A stretch of DNA of 64,000 nt from Vannielia litorea (GCF_019801175.1 NZ_JAHVJR010000001.1:806001-870000), one strand, 5' to 3'. Counted from the first letter of the stretch, positions 50,952-59,468 are shown. The notes: a model not told the origin generated them from the sequence alone. Numbers and translations are program-made.

Positions 50952-52331
50952 TCAATTGTTTCCCGGGCGGATGATTTTTCCCGGATTCAGGAGGTTCTGA
51001 GGGTCCAGCGCGGCTTTCAATTCGCCCATCACGCCCCAGGCCTCGCCGTGCTCGGCTTCCATCAGGTGCAGCTTGCCCATGCCCACCCCGTGCTCGCCGG
51101 TGATGGTGCCGCCAAAAGCCAGCGCCCGCTCGGCCATAGTGTCGGCAATCTGCTTGGCGCGGGCCATCTCGGAGGGGTCCTCCGGGTCGATCAGCAGGAT
51201 CGCGTGAAAATTGCCATCGCCGACGTGGCCGAGGATCGGGCCTTCGAGCCCGGCCATGGCGATATCCTGCGCGGTGATCTCCACCGCCTCGGCCAGTCGG
51301 GAGATCGGCACGCACATGTCGGTCACGATCGCCTTGGCCCCCTTTCGCGCCGCGAGGATCGCCCAATAGGCGTGGTGGCGCATGGCCCAGAGCGCGGTGC
51401 GGTCTTCGGCCTTTTCGGCCCATTTAAAGGCCTGCCCGTTCATGTCGCTCACCAACTCGCCAAAGAAGCGGGCATCGGCGGCAACGGAGGTTTCGGAGCC
51501 GTGAAACTCCACCAGAAGGTGCGGCATCACCGGCAGGTCCGCGCCGGAGTAGGCGTTGACGGCGGCCACGGTGGGGCCGTCGACAAACTCGATCCGGGCC
51601 ATCGGCAGCCCGGCCTGAATGGTGGCGATGACGCAATCGACCGCGTCGCCCATCTTCTCGAAGGCGCAGGTGGCCGCCGCCGTGGCCTCGGGCTGGCCCT
51701 GAAGCCGCAGGGTCAGCTCGGTGATGAGGCCCAGCGTGCCCTCGGAGCCGACCATCAGGCGCGTCAGGTCATAGCCGTTGGAGGCCTTGCGCGCGCCCGA
51801 GCCAGTGCGGATCACCTCGCCGCTGGCCAGCACCACCTCGAGCGCCAGCACGTTCTCGGCCATGGTGCCGTAGCGCACGGCGGTCGTGCCGCTGGCCCGG
51901 GTGGCGGCCATGCCGCCCAGCGTGGCATTGGCGCCCGGATCGACCGGGAAGAACAGGCCGGTGGCCCTCAGCTCATGGTTGAGCGCCTCGCGGGTCACGC
52001 CGGGCTGCACCACGGCGACCATATCCTCGGGCCGGACCTCCAGCACCCTGTCCATCCGGGTGAAATCCACCGCGATGCCGCCCTTGATCGCCAGCCCATG
52101 CCCCTCGAGCGAGGTGCCCGCGCCCCAGCCGACCACCGGGCAGCGCGCGGCGGCGCAGGCTTTCATGATCGCCGCGACCTCTGCCGTGGTCTCGGGGTAG
52201 GCCACCGCCTCGGGCGGGGTGAGGGGAAAATGGGTCTCGCTGCGGCCATGCAGGTCCAGATCACTCTTGGACCGGCTGAGCCGATCGCCTAGAACGGCCT
52301 CAAGGCCGGTCTGCGCCTCGTGGAAAGGCAT
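50952..52331 (-). CDS. FAD-linked oxidase, D-lactate dehydrogenase (cytochrome)/GlcD type
   Basis: 459-aa flavoprotein of the FAD_binding_4 plus FAD-oxidase C family. PCMH-type FAD site with PVVGWGAGTSLEGHGLAIKG and PGANATLGGMAATRASGT; C-terminal domain with GHVGDGNFHAILLIDPED, which carries the metal-binding His, and TGEHGVGMGKLHLM. Closest in style to D-lactate dehydrogenase (LDHD/Dld II), with glycolate oxidase GlcD or D-2-hydroxyglutarate dehydrogenase as alternatives. No glcE/glcF neighbours, which argues against glycolate oxidase. Start ATG 52331, divergent from the CLC gene. Confidence 0.88.
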   Translation of the reverse strand: MPFHEAQTGLEAVLGDRLSRSKSDLDLHGRSETHFPLTPPEAVAYPETTAEVAAIMKACAAARCPVVGWGAGTSLEGHGLAIKGGIAVDFTRMDRVLEVRPEDMVAVVQPGVTREALNHELRATGLFFPVDPGANATLGGMAATRASGTTAVRYGTMAENVLALEVVLASGEVIRTGSGARKASNGYDLTRLMVGSEGTLGLITELTLRLQGQPEATAAATCAFEKMGDAVDCVIATIQAGLPMARIEFVDGPTVAAVNAYSGADLPVMPHLLVEFHGSETSVAADARFFGELVSDMNGQAFKWAEKAEDRTALWAMRHHAYWAILAARKGAKAIVTDMCVPISRLAEAVEITAQDIAMAGLEGPILGHVGDGNFHAILLIDPEDPSEMARAKQIADTMAERALAFGGTITGEHGVGMGKLHLMEAEHGEAWGVMGELKAALDPQNLLNPGKIIRPGNN

Positions 52332-52414
52332 TGTTCCTCCTCGCGTTCACCGGACGCCACCCTAGGCGATGCGGGCCGTCCGGGGAAGGGCGCGCGCGGG
52401 TCCGCAACTGCAAG

Positions 52415-54136
52415 ATGAGGGCGCGGGTGACCGAGAGCGACAGGCAGGGCGGAGGGGCAGCGGCAGGCCCGCTGCGGCAGCGCCTGTCGGAGCTGCGCGA
52501 GGTGGCCGACACGCTGATGCGTGTGCTGCGGCAGCGCGGGCCAAGCCAAGTTCAGTTCTGGTTCATCGCGCTGGCGCTCGGCGTCGCCTCGGGCTACGCG
52601 GCCTGCCTCTTTCGCCTCGGGATCGACTGGCTGCAAGGCACGCTCTACGGCACCGATGACACACGGATGATCCACAGTTTCGCCGCCGGTCTGCCCTGGT
52701 GGTGGGTGCTGGTGCTGCCCATCCTTGGCGGGCTGGCGGTGGGGGTGATCCTCGACCGGTTCGCCCCCGGCGCAAGGGTGCGCTCGGTGGCCGATGTGAT
52801 CCACGGCGCGGCGCTGAACCGGGGCAGGGTGGAGCAACGCGCAGGCCTCGCCTCGGCGCTGGCCTCGCTGATCACGCTCTCGTCGGGCGGCTCCACGGGG
52901 CGAGAGGGGCCGGTGGTGCACCTCGCGGCGGTGATCTCGTCATGGGTCAGCGAGCGGATCAATGCGAACGGGGTCACCGGCCGCGACCTGATGGGCTGCG
53001 CCGTGGCCGCCGCCGTCTCGGCCAGCTTCAATGCGCCCATCGCGGGAGCGCTCTTTGCGCTGGAGGTGGTGCTGCGGCACTTCGCGGTGCATGCCTTCGC
53101 GCCCATCGTCATCGCCTCGGTCGCAGGCACGGTGGTCTCGCGCAGCTTCTTTGGCGATGTGGCCGAGTTCACCTTGGGCGGCGACGGGGTGCTGAGCTTT
53201 TACGTCGAGCTGCCCGCCTTCCTGCTGCTCGGCCTCACCTGCGGTCTCGTGGCTGTGGTGCTGATGCGGGCGGTGTTCTGGGCCGACGGGCTGGGCAACA
53301 CCGTGATGCAGCGCACCGGCCTGCCGCGCTTTCTGCGGCCCGCCATCGCGGGCGCACTGCTGGGGGGGATGGCGATCTTCTACCCCCACATCATCGGCGT
53401 CGGCTACGAGACGACCTCCGCCGCGCTCACCGGCGCGCTGCTCTTCAGCGAGGTGCTGGTCTTCGTGGTGCTGAAGGTCGCCGCCGTGGCGATCACCATG
53501 GCCGGGCGGATGGGCGGCGGCATGTTCTCGCCCTCGCTGATGGTCGGCGCACTGACCGGCCTCGCCTTTGGTGTCATCGCCACGGGGGTCTTTCCCGATG
53601 TCTCGGGCACGCCCACGCTCTACGCGCTGGCCGGGATGGGCGCGCTCGCTGCCGCCGTGCTTGGCGCGCCGATCTCGACCACGCTCATCGTCTTCGAGCT
53701 GACGGGCGACTGGCAGACCGGCCTTGCGGTGATGGTGGCGGTCTCGATGTCCACCGCGATCTCATCAAAACTGGTGGACCGCAGCTTCTTTTTGACCCAG
53801 CTGGAGCGGCGCGGCATCCGCATGGCCGCCGGGCCGCAGGCCTACCTGCTCTCGGTCCACTCCGCGGCGGCGGTGATGCGCGGCGTCGACAGCCCCCGTG
53901 CCGCCGACATTGAGACCTGCAACGAGATGATCGCAGCCGGGATCACGCTGGCGCCCGACACCACGCTCGAAACCGCCCTGCCGATGTTCGAAACCAACGG
54001 CCACAGCTTCATCCCCGTGGTCGCGCCCGCCGGGGACGGGGGCAAGGGCGAGCTGCTGGGCGCGCTCTACCACCTCGACGCGCTGAGGGCCTACAATCGC
54101 GCGCTGGCGGAAACGGCTGCCGAAGAGCATAGCTGA
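52415..54136 (+). CDS. CLC-family chloride channel/transporter with C-terminal CBS region
   Basis: 573 aa with about ten to twelve TM helices. CLC motifs: GSTGREGP with the gating glutamate, SASFNAPIAGALFALEVV, GRMGGGMFSPSLMVGA, and GAPISTTLIVFELTG; residues from about 450 form a CBS-domain region. Two positions differ from E. coli ClcA: the GSGIP motif with the central Ser is replaced (VRSVADVI), and the internal proton Glu203 aligns with Val (LEVV in place of IEEM). This suggests a channel or uncoupled carrier, an inference. I start at ATG 52415; longer forms run into the divergent gene. Confidence 0.9.
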   Translation: MRARVTESDRQGGGAAAGPLRQRLSELREVADTLMRVLRQRGPSQVQFWFIALALGVASGYAACLFRLGIDWLQGTLYGTDDTRMIHSFAAGLPWWWVLVLPILGGLAVGVILDRFAPGARVRSVADVIHGAALNRGRVEQRAGLASALASLITLSSGGSTGREGPVVHLAAVISSWVSERINANGVTGRDLMGCAVAAAVSASFNAPIAGALFALEVVLRHFAVHAFAPIVIASVAGTVVSRSFFGDVAEFTLGGDGVLSFYVELPAFLLLGLTCGLVAVVLMRAVFWADGLGNTVMQRTGLPRFLRPAIAGALLGGMAIFYPHIIGVGYETTSAALTGALLFSEVLVFVVLKVAAVAITMAGRMGGGMFSPSLMVGALTGLAFGVIATGVFPDVSGTPTLYALAGMGALAAAVLGAPISTTLIVFELTGDWQTGLAVMVAVSMSTAISSKLVDRSFFLTQLERRGIRMAAGPQAYLLSVHSAAAVMRGVDSPRAADIETCNEMIAAGITLAPDTTLETALPMFETNGHSFIPVVAPAGDGGKGELLGALYHLDALRAYNRALAETAAEEHS

Positions 54137-54172
54137 GAAGGTGCGCCAGAAGAGATTTTGAGCCTCCGGCGG

Positions 54173-54194
54173 GGATACTTGGAGCAAGAAAATG
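54173..54194 (-). repeat. 22-bp dispersed box, copy 5
   Basis: GGATACTTGG followed by AGCAAGAAAATG (minus orientation), 37 bp after the CLC gene. Paired with copy 6 in inverted orientation. Confidence 0.65.
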
Positions 54195-54239
54195 CACAGG
54201 GGCGGCGCACCCGGTCGGAGCAATTTGACTCAAATTGCC

Positions 54240-54261
54240 CATTTTCTTGCTGCAAGTATTC
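54240..54261 (+). repeat. 22-bp dispersed box, copy 6, with adjacent G/C-tract hairpin
   Basis: CATTTTCTTGCT followed by GCAAGTATTC and then a G-tract/C-tract hairpin. Nearly identical over about 50 bp to copy 3 in reverse. Confidence 0.7.
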
Positions 54262-54332
54262 CCGGGGGGTGTGGGGGGCTGGCCCCCCCCTGGCCGGACG
54301 GTTCAGCCGGGTAACACGGCCCGAGACGAGGC

Positions 54333-54674
54333 TCAGACCTGCTCCACCGTCACCTTGCCGGCATAGAAGGCGAGGTAGCCTTCGATCCGCTCCATTCCGG
54401 CCTTCGGGGCCTCGTAGGACCAGGCGGCATCGTGGATGGTGCCGGATTTGATCTCGATGTCGTAGTGCTGCGCGTCGCCCTTGTGGGGGCAGTGGGTCAC
54501 GGTGGCGGACTTGTCGAGGAAGGCCATGGCGATGTCTTCCCGGGGGAAGTAGATGACGAAGGGCATGTCGCCCTCGGTCAATTCGAGCGCGCGCGCGCTT
54601 TCGCCCAGAACGGCCCCTCCGGCCCGTACAACCCAGGTTCCTTCGGCGTCGCGTATCTTGATGTGATCGGCCAT
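54333..54674 (-). CDS. DUF427 family protein
   Basis: 113-aa small beta-rich protein of the DUF427 family. Diagnostic: ALELTEGDMPFVIYFPREDI, THCPHKGDAQHYDI and the aromatic AAWSYEAPKAGMERIEGYLA. The conserved Cys-Pro-His segment and Tyr/Trp residues hint at a binding pocket; biochemical function unknown. Start ATG 54674. A single minus-strand gene between the palindrome region and pepP. Confidence 0.88.
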   Translation of the reverse strand: MADHIKIRDAEGTWVVRAGGAVLGESARALELTEGDMPFVIYFPREDIAMAFLDKSATVTHCPHKGDAQHYDIEIKSGTIHDAAWSYEAPKAGMERIEGYLAFYAGKVTVEQV

Positions 54675-54757
54675 CCCTTGCCTCCCGTTATGATTGTTAT
54701 GGCGCTTATATAGCCCTGAGGCGTGACAGGTAAATGTCGCCCGACATGGCCGCGCCG

Positions 54758-56554
54758 CTATAGCACAGCGCAGGCCTGCCGGAGCCAGTCACGCACCTCA
54801 CCCTGCACCCGCGGGCTGACCCGCGCCCAGACCTCGGCATGATAGGCGTTGAGCCAGTCGCGCTCGCCGGGCGAGAGCATTTCGGCCACCACGAGGTGGC
54901 GGTCGATGGGCACCCATGTGAGGGTTTCGAAGGCCAGCATCTCGCGGTCGTCGGCGCCCTCAAGTGCGGGGGCCGGCTCCACCACTACGAGGTTTTCGAT
55001 GCGGATGCCAAAGGCGCCCTCGCGGTAGTATCCCGGCTCGTTGGAGAGGATCATGCCCGGCTCCAGCGGGATTTCGGAGATGCGGGAGAGCCGTGCGGGG
55101 CCTTCATGCACCGAAAGGTAGGCGCCGACGCCGTGGCCGGTGCCGTGGTCGTAGTCCTGCCCGGCCAGCCAGAGCGGGTAGCGGGCCACCGCCTCGATAT
55201 CGCGGCCCGCGCGGCCTTTGGGCCAGCGGATGCGGCTCATCGCGATCATGCCTTGCAGCACGCGGGTGAAGGCCTCTGCCGCGCCTTCGGGCGGCGGGCC
55301 GACGGTGATGGTGCGGGTGATGTCGGTGGTGCCGTCGAGATACTGACCGCCGCTATCGACCAGCAGCAGCTCGCCGGGGGAGACGGCGCGGTTGGTCTCA
55401 TGGGTCACGCGGTAATGCACGATGGCACCGTTCGGCCCGGCGCCGCTGATCGTGTCGAAGCTGATCTCGCGCAGTTCGTTGGCCTCGCGGCGGAAGCCCT
55501 CGAGCTTTTCGACCACCGAGATCTCGGTCAGCTTGCCGTTGGGTGCCTCATCGTCGAGCCAAGCGAGAAATTTCACCATCGCCACTGCGTCCCGCATGTG
55601 GGCGTCGCGCATGCCTTGCAGCTCGGCGGCGTTCTTGCGGGCCTTGGGCAAGAGGCAAGGGTCGGGGGCCTCAACCACCTCGGCCTTGCCGTGCAGCAGG
55701 GCCGCCACCGCCTCGGGGGCGCTCTCGGGGTCGATCTGCACGCGCCCGCCTAGCTCGGCGAGCGCGGCGGTGAATCCCGCGCGCGGCAGCACGGTGACAT
55801 CCGGGCCGAGGTCGAGGCCTTCGGCTTGGGCAGGGTCGCAGAAAAGTTGCACCTTTCCAGAGGATTCCAGAACGGCGTTCACGCGGGCAATCGGGTTGCG
55901 GGCGATGTCGGAGCCGCGAATGTTCAGCAGCCAGCAGACCGAGTCCGGCAGGGTGAGCACGCAGGCGTCGACCTTGTCGCCCGCCAGTTCCGCCCCCAGC
56001 CGCCCGCGCTTGTCGGCGCTGTCCTCACCGGCGAATTGAAGCGGATGGGCGAGGATCGGCGCGGCCGGTTCGGGCGGCCGGTCGGGCCAGATGGCGTCGA
56101 CAGGGTTTTCCTCCAGCGCGACCATCTCTAGCCCGTGGGGCGCGAGCTTGTCGCGCAGGCCGGCGATTTCTTTCACGGTGTGCAGCCAAGGGTCGAAGCC
56201 GATGCGCGCGCCCTTGGGGGCCTCCTTGATCAGCCAGTCCGCAAGCCGGGTTTCGGGCCAGGGGACGGGGGTGAAATGCGCCAGATCCACCTGCGCCTTC
56301 ACCTGCACCCGGTAGCGCCCGTCGATGAAGACGCCCGCGCGGTCGGGGAGCACCACGGCAAAGCCCGCCGAGCCGGTGAAGCCGGTGAGCCATGCGAGGC
56401 GGTCATCGCAGGGGGCGACATATTCACCCTGATGCTGGTCGGCGCGGGGCACGAGCACGCCGGTGAGGCCGAGGCGCTCGATCTCGGCGCGCAGGGCGGC
56501 AAGGCGGGGCGGGCCATCGGCGGGGTTGGTGGGGGCGTCGAAGGTTTGAAACAT
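54758..56554 (-). CDS. pepP: Xaa-Pro aminopeptidase (aminopeptidase P, M24B)
   Basis: 598-aa cytoplasmic metallopeptidase releasing N-terminal residues before proline. Three-domain long form: two creatinase-like N-terminal domains (TGVLVPRADQHQGEYVAP; LTLPDSVCWLLNIRGSDI) and the pita-bread catalytic domain with metal ligands in LLVDSGGQYLDGTTDITRTI, the His of YDHGTGHGVGAYLSVHEGP, and the glutamates of ILSNEPGYY and FGIRIENLVVV. Start ATG 56554 with AAGGAGA upstream. Element copy 4 lies directly upstream. Confidence 0.95.
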   Translation of the reverse strand: MFQTFDAPTNPADGPPRLAALRAEIERLGLTGVLVPRADQHQGEYVAPCDDRLAWLTGFTGSAGFAVVLPDRAGVFIDGRYRVQVKAQVDLAHFTPVPWPETRLADWLIKEAPKGARIGFDPWLHTVKEIAGLRDKLAPHGLEMVALEENPVDAIWPDRPPEPAAPILAHPLQFAGEDSADKRGRLGAELAGDKVDACVLTLPDSVCWLLNIRGSDIARNPIARVNAVLESSGKVQLFCDPAQAEGLDLGPDVTVLPRAGFTAALAELGGRVQIDPESAPEAVAALLHGKAEVVEAPDPCLLPKARKNAAELQGMRDAHMRDAVAMVKFLAWLDDEAPNGKLTEISVVEKLEGFRREANELREISFDTISGAGPNGAIVHYRVTHETNRAVSPGELLLVDSGGQYLDGTTDITRTITVGPPPEGAAEAFTRVLQGMIAMSRIRWPKGRAGRDIEAVARYPLWLAGQDYDHGTGHGVGAYLSVHEGPARLSRISEIPLEPGMILSNEPGYYREGAFGIRIENLVVVEPAPALEGADDREMLAFETLTWVPIDRHLVVAEMLSPGERDWLNAYHAEVWARVSPRVQGEVRDWLRQACAVL

Positions 56555-56621
56555 GGGGGGTCTCCTTGGCGCGGAGAGTGCATCGGGGAGGCGGGAATGG
56601 CCAGAGGCAGGGCGAACCAAA

Positions 56622-56782
56622 GCCGTGCAGCGCCGTCCCGCGGGGTGGCGCATGCAAGGGATGTTCGGGGCACTTTATGGTGCGGTGTTGGTCGGGCCTC
56701 GAAGGAAGGCGATCAACTAGACGAAGCGCCGCCCCGGGGGGCGGGCAGGCGCTGTACGGTGGCTTTACCTTGATTCCGTGCA
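56622..56782 (-). repeat. Dispersed palindromic intergenic element, copy 4
   Basis: Minus orientation. The right arm of the element reads on the plus strand as GCCGTGCAGCGCCGTCCCG (56622-56640); the left arm (56742-56759, CGGGCAGGCGCTGTACGG) is partly degraded. The extra half-site CCGTGCA (56776-56782) is kept, and the core CCATAAAGTG is at 56672-56681 in complement. It lies between pepP and cobT. Confidence 0.75.
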
Positions 56783-56792
56783 GGGGCTTGGC

Positions 56793-58667
56793 TCAACCCG
56801 CCTTCTTCATCCCCATCACCCGTGCGCGGGCGCGCGGATCAGAGTCGAAGAGGCTGGCAAGCTGTTCGGTCATCGCGCCAGCCAGTTGCTCGACATCAGT
56901 GATCGTCACCGCGCGGTCGTAATAACGGGTCACGTCATGGCCGATGCCGATGGCCAGAAGCTCCACCGCGCGGCGCTTCTCGATCATCGCGATCACGTCG
57001 CGCAGGTGCTTTTCGAGGTAGTTGGCCGGGTTCACCGAGAGGGTCGAATCGTCCACCGGGGCGCCATCCGAAATGACCATTAGGATCTTGCGCACCTCGC
57101 GGCGGCCGACCATGCGACGGTGCGCCCATTCGAGCGCCTCGCCGTCGATGTTCTCTTTCAGCAAGCCCTCTTTCATCATCAGGCCAAGGTTGGCGCGGGC
57201 GCGGCGCCACGGGGCGTCGGCGCTCTTGTAGATGATGTGGCGCAAATCGTTCAGGCGGCCCGGGGTTTGCGGGCGGCCCTCGGCCAGCCACTTCTCGCGG
57301 GCCTGCCCGCCTTTCCACGCGCGGGTCGTGAAGCCGAGGATCTCGACCTTCACCTGGCAGCGCTCCAGCGTGCGGGCCAGCACATCGGCGCAGATCGCGG
57401 CGATAGAGATCGGGCGGCCCCGCATCGAGCCGGAGTTGTCGAGCAGGAGGGTGACGACCGTATCGCGGAACTCGGTGTCCTTCTCGACCTTGAAGCTGAG
57501 CGGCGTGGTCGGGTTGGCGACCACGCGGGCGAGGCGGCCTGCGTCGAGGATGCCCTCTTCGCGGTCGAACTCCCACGAGCGGTTCTGCTGGGCCTGCAAC
57601 CGGCGCTGGAGCTTGTTGGCAAGGCGCGAGACCGCCCCCTTTAGCGGCTCGAGCTGCTGGTCGAGATAGTCGCGCAAGCGCTCCAGCTCGGCGGGCTGGG
57701 CCAGCTCCTCGGCGGGGATCTCTTCGTCGAAGGTGCCATCGTAGATCGTGTAATTCGGGTCGGCCTCGGAGGCGGGGGCAGGGGGCGGCGGCTCCAGCGG
57801 GGCCTCGCCCTCGGGCATCTCGGCCTCTTCGCCCTCCTCGGACTCGGCCATGTCATCCATGGAGACGGTGGCCTCGGAGGGATCGTCGGTTTGCTCCTGA
57901 TCCTGCTCGGGGCTGGCGTCGGACTCCTCGTTCTCCTGGCTGTCATCCTGCCCGTCGCTCTCGGCCTCTTCCTCGTCCTGCTCGGCCTCGTCGCCCTCGG
58001 CCTCGTCATCTTCCATGTCCGGGTCGTCGCCCAGCTGGTCGCCGTAGCCGAGATCCTCGATCACCTGACGGGCGAAGCGGGCAAAGGCCTGCTGGTCGGC
58101 GAGCACGTCGTTCATGCCATCCAGCGTGCCGGCGGCGGAGCCTTCGAGGTGGTCGCGCCAGAGGTCGAGCACGTTCTGCGCACCGGCGGGCAATTCGCGG
58201 CCCGTCGCCAGTTGGCGAACGAGGTAGCCAGCCGCCTCGGCCAGCGGGGCCTCGGACATCTCGGTGAGGTTGCCGTAACCGCGGCGCTCGGCCTCGGCGC
58301 CGATCTTGGCGTCGATGTTCTTGGCGGTGCCGGGCATGACGCGGGCGCCCACGGCCTCGCAGCGGGCGGTTTCCATCGCGGCGTAGATGTCACGCGCCAG
58401 CTGGCCTTGCGGCGCGTAGCGCGAGGCCACGGCCTCGTCGTGATACTTGTGGCGCAGCGCAAGCGCATCGGCGGTGCCGCGGGCCAGCAGAACCTCTTCG
58501 GCGCTCATCCGGCGGGAGACCTGCGGCAGGCGCAACCCGTCGCCGGTGGCACCGGGCGGGTCGACCGAGTAGGTGACGCCAAGCTCGGGGTCATCGGCCA
58601 TGACCTTGGTGGCCTCTGCGAGGGCCTTCTTGAACGGGTCTGCCGGGTTGTCGGATTTCTGAGCCAT
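56793..58667 (-). CDS. cobT: Aerobic cobaltochelatase subunit CobT
   Basis: 624 aa. Part of the CobNST complex that inserts cobalt into hydrogenobyrinate a,c-diamide in aerobic B12 synthesis. N-terminal helical domain to about 215; a strongly acidic Asp/Glu/Gln linker (about 215-300, EAEGDEAEQDEEEAESDGQD); then a C-terminal VWA domain with the MIDAS motif DNSGSMRGRPIS and the ISDGAPVDDSTLS segment. Start ATG 58667. It is separated from cobS by about 2 kb, holding three small secreted proteins and an opposite-strand reductase. Confidence 0.95.
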   Translation of the reverse strand: MAQKSDNPADPFKKALAEATKVMADDPELGVTYSVDPPGATGDGLRLPQVSRRMSAEEVLLARGTADALALRHKYHDEAVASRYAPQGQLARDIYAAMETARCEAVGARVMPGTAKNIDAKIGAEAERRGYGNLTEMSEAPLAEAAGYLVRQLATGRELPAGAQNVLDLWRDHLEGSAAGTLDGMNDVLADQQAFARFARQVIEDLGYGDQLGDDPDMEDDEAEGDEAEQDEEEAESDGQDDSQENEESDASPEQDQEQTDDPSEATVSMDDMAESEEGEEAEMPEGEAPLEPPPPAPASEADPNYTIYDGTFDEEIPAEELAQPAELERLRDYLDQQLEPLKGAVSRLANKLQRRLQAQQNRSWEFDREEGILDAGRLARVVANPTTPLSFKVEKDTEFRDTVVTLLLDNSGSMRGRPISIAAICADVLARTLERCQVKVEILGFTTRAWKGGQAREKWLAEGRPQTPGRLNDLRHIIYKSADAPWRRARANLGLMMKEGLLKENIDGEALEWAHRRMVGRREVRKILMVISDGAPVDDSTLSVNPANYLEKHLRDVIAMIEKRRAVELLAIGIGHDVTRYYDRAVTITDVEQLAGAMTEQLASLFDSDPRARARVMGMKKAG

Positions 58668-58812
58668 GGCTCCGGGTAAAGCACCGGCGCGGGCCATGCG
58701 CAAGGCCCGCGCGAGGCAGAGGTGGCCATTGTGCGCCTGCGCGCAGAACCTTTCATTGAACGGAGCGTTATGGAGCAAACATATAGGCTCAAGACAACCC
58801 ACGGAGACACCC

Positions 58813-59397
58813 ATGACCACGCCCAAGATTGCCATCATCATCGGATCCACCCGCGACAGCCGCTTTGGCGAGAAACCCGCCAAATGGCTCCTTGAGCGCG
58901 CGCAAAAGCGCGACGACTTCGAGGTGGAGCTGGTGGACCTTGCCGACTTCGACCTGCCGTTCTTCAACGAGAAGGCCTCCAACGCATGGATGCCGTCGGA
59001 AGACCCCAAGGCGGTGGCCTGGCAAGAGAAGATCGCCGAATTCGACGGCTACATTTTCGTCACCGCTGAGTACAACCACTCGATCACCGGCGCGCTGAAG
59101 AACGCGCTCGACCAAGCCTACAAGGAGTGGGTCCATAAGCCGATGGGCGCGCTTGGCTACGGCGGCGTGGGCGCGGCCCGCGCGGTGGAGCACCTGCGGG
59201 CCATCGGCGTGGAGCTTCAGATGGTGCCGGTGCGCAATGCGGTGCACATCGCGGCGGGCAGCTTCATGAAGGTGCACCCGATGGGCGAGAACGCCGAGAT
59301 CAGCACCATCGAGGACGCCATCGGCGGCTCGGCGGATGCGCTGTTCGACGATATGGCCTGGTGGGCCAAGGCGACCAAGGCCGCCCGCGAGGCGTGA
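58813..59397 (+). CDS. NAD(P)H-dependent FMN reductase (flavodoxin-like fold)
   Basis: 194-aa member of the NADPH_FMN_red family (YieF/ChrR/ArsH-like). FMN phosphate loop IIGSTRDSRFGEKPAKW; VTAEYNHSITGALKNALD and the ring-binding GYGGVGAARAVEHLRAIG follow. Likely a cytoplasmic quinone, chromate or flavin reductase. Start ATG 58813 with ACGGAGAC upstream; divergent from cobT with 145 bp between. Reduced flavin is used by BluB and CobR in B12 synthesis, so a link to the neighbours is conceivable but unproven. Confidence 0.9.
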   Translation: MTTPKIAIIIGSTRDSRFGEKPAKWLLERAQKRDDFEVELVDLADFDLPFFNEKASNAWMPSEDPKAVAWQEKIAEFDGYIFVTAEYNHSITGALKNALDQAYKEWVHKPMGALGYGGVGAARAVEHLRAIGVELQMVPVRNAVHIAAGSFMKVHPMGENAEISTIEDAIGGSADALFDDMAWWAKATKAAREA

Positions 59398-59413
59398 GCC
59401 GGGCGGATGTATT

Positions 59414-59435
59414 GAGTATTTTCAGCAAGAAAATG
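59414..59435 (-). repeat. 22-bp dispersed box, copy 7
   Basis: GAGTATTTTC followed by AGCAAGAAAATG, just after the FMN reductase stop and 8 bp before the terminator stem. Confidence 0.65.
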
Positions 59436-59443
59436 CGAAAGGC

Positions 59444-59468
59444 GGGGCTCTTCGGAGCCCCGTTTTGG
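59444..59468 (+). terminator. Rho-independent terminator of the FMN reductase gene
   Basis: GGGGCTC-TTCG-GAGCCCC followed by GTTTTGG. A stable UUCG loop. It ends one base from the stop of the converging gene at 59470, so it probably serves both directions. Confidence 0.85.

Larger units (their letters stand above)
54170..54290. repeat. Large palindrome built from two inverted 22-bp boxes plus G/C hairpin
   Basis: Copies 5 (54173-54194) and 6 (54240-54261) of the box face each other across 45 bp and could form a stem of about 20 bp. Next to it, GGGGGGCTGGCCCCCC (54273-54288) forms a second hairpin. This lies between the converging CLC and DUF427 genes and could end transcription from both sides. 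After it, GGTTCAGCCGGGTAACACG (54300-54318) matches the sequence after copy 1. Confidence 0.6.

Noticed and set aside
50952..52331. Assignment as glycolate oxidase subunit glcD
   Set aside because: No glcE or glcF neighbours; sequence style is nearer to stand-alone D-lactate dehydrogenase, so no symbol was given.
4199..59435. The 22-bp box as a transcription-factor operator
   Set aside because: Copies lie mainly after stop codons, including between convergent genes, not in promoter positions; a transcript-end or repeat role is more likely.
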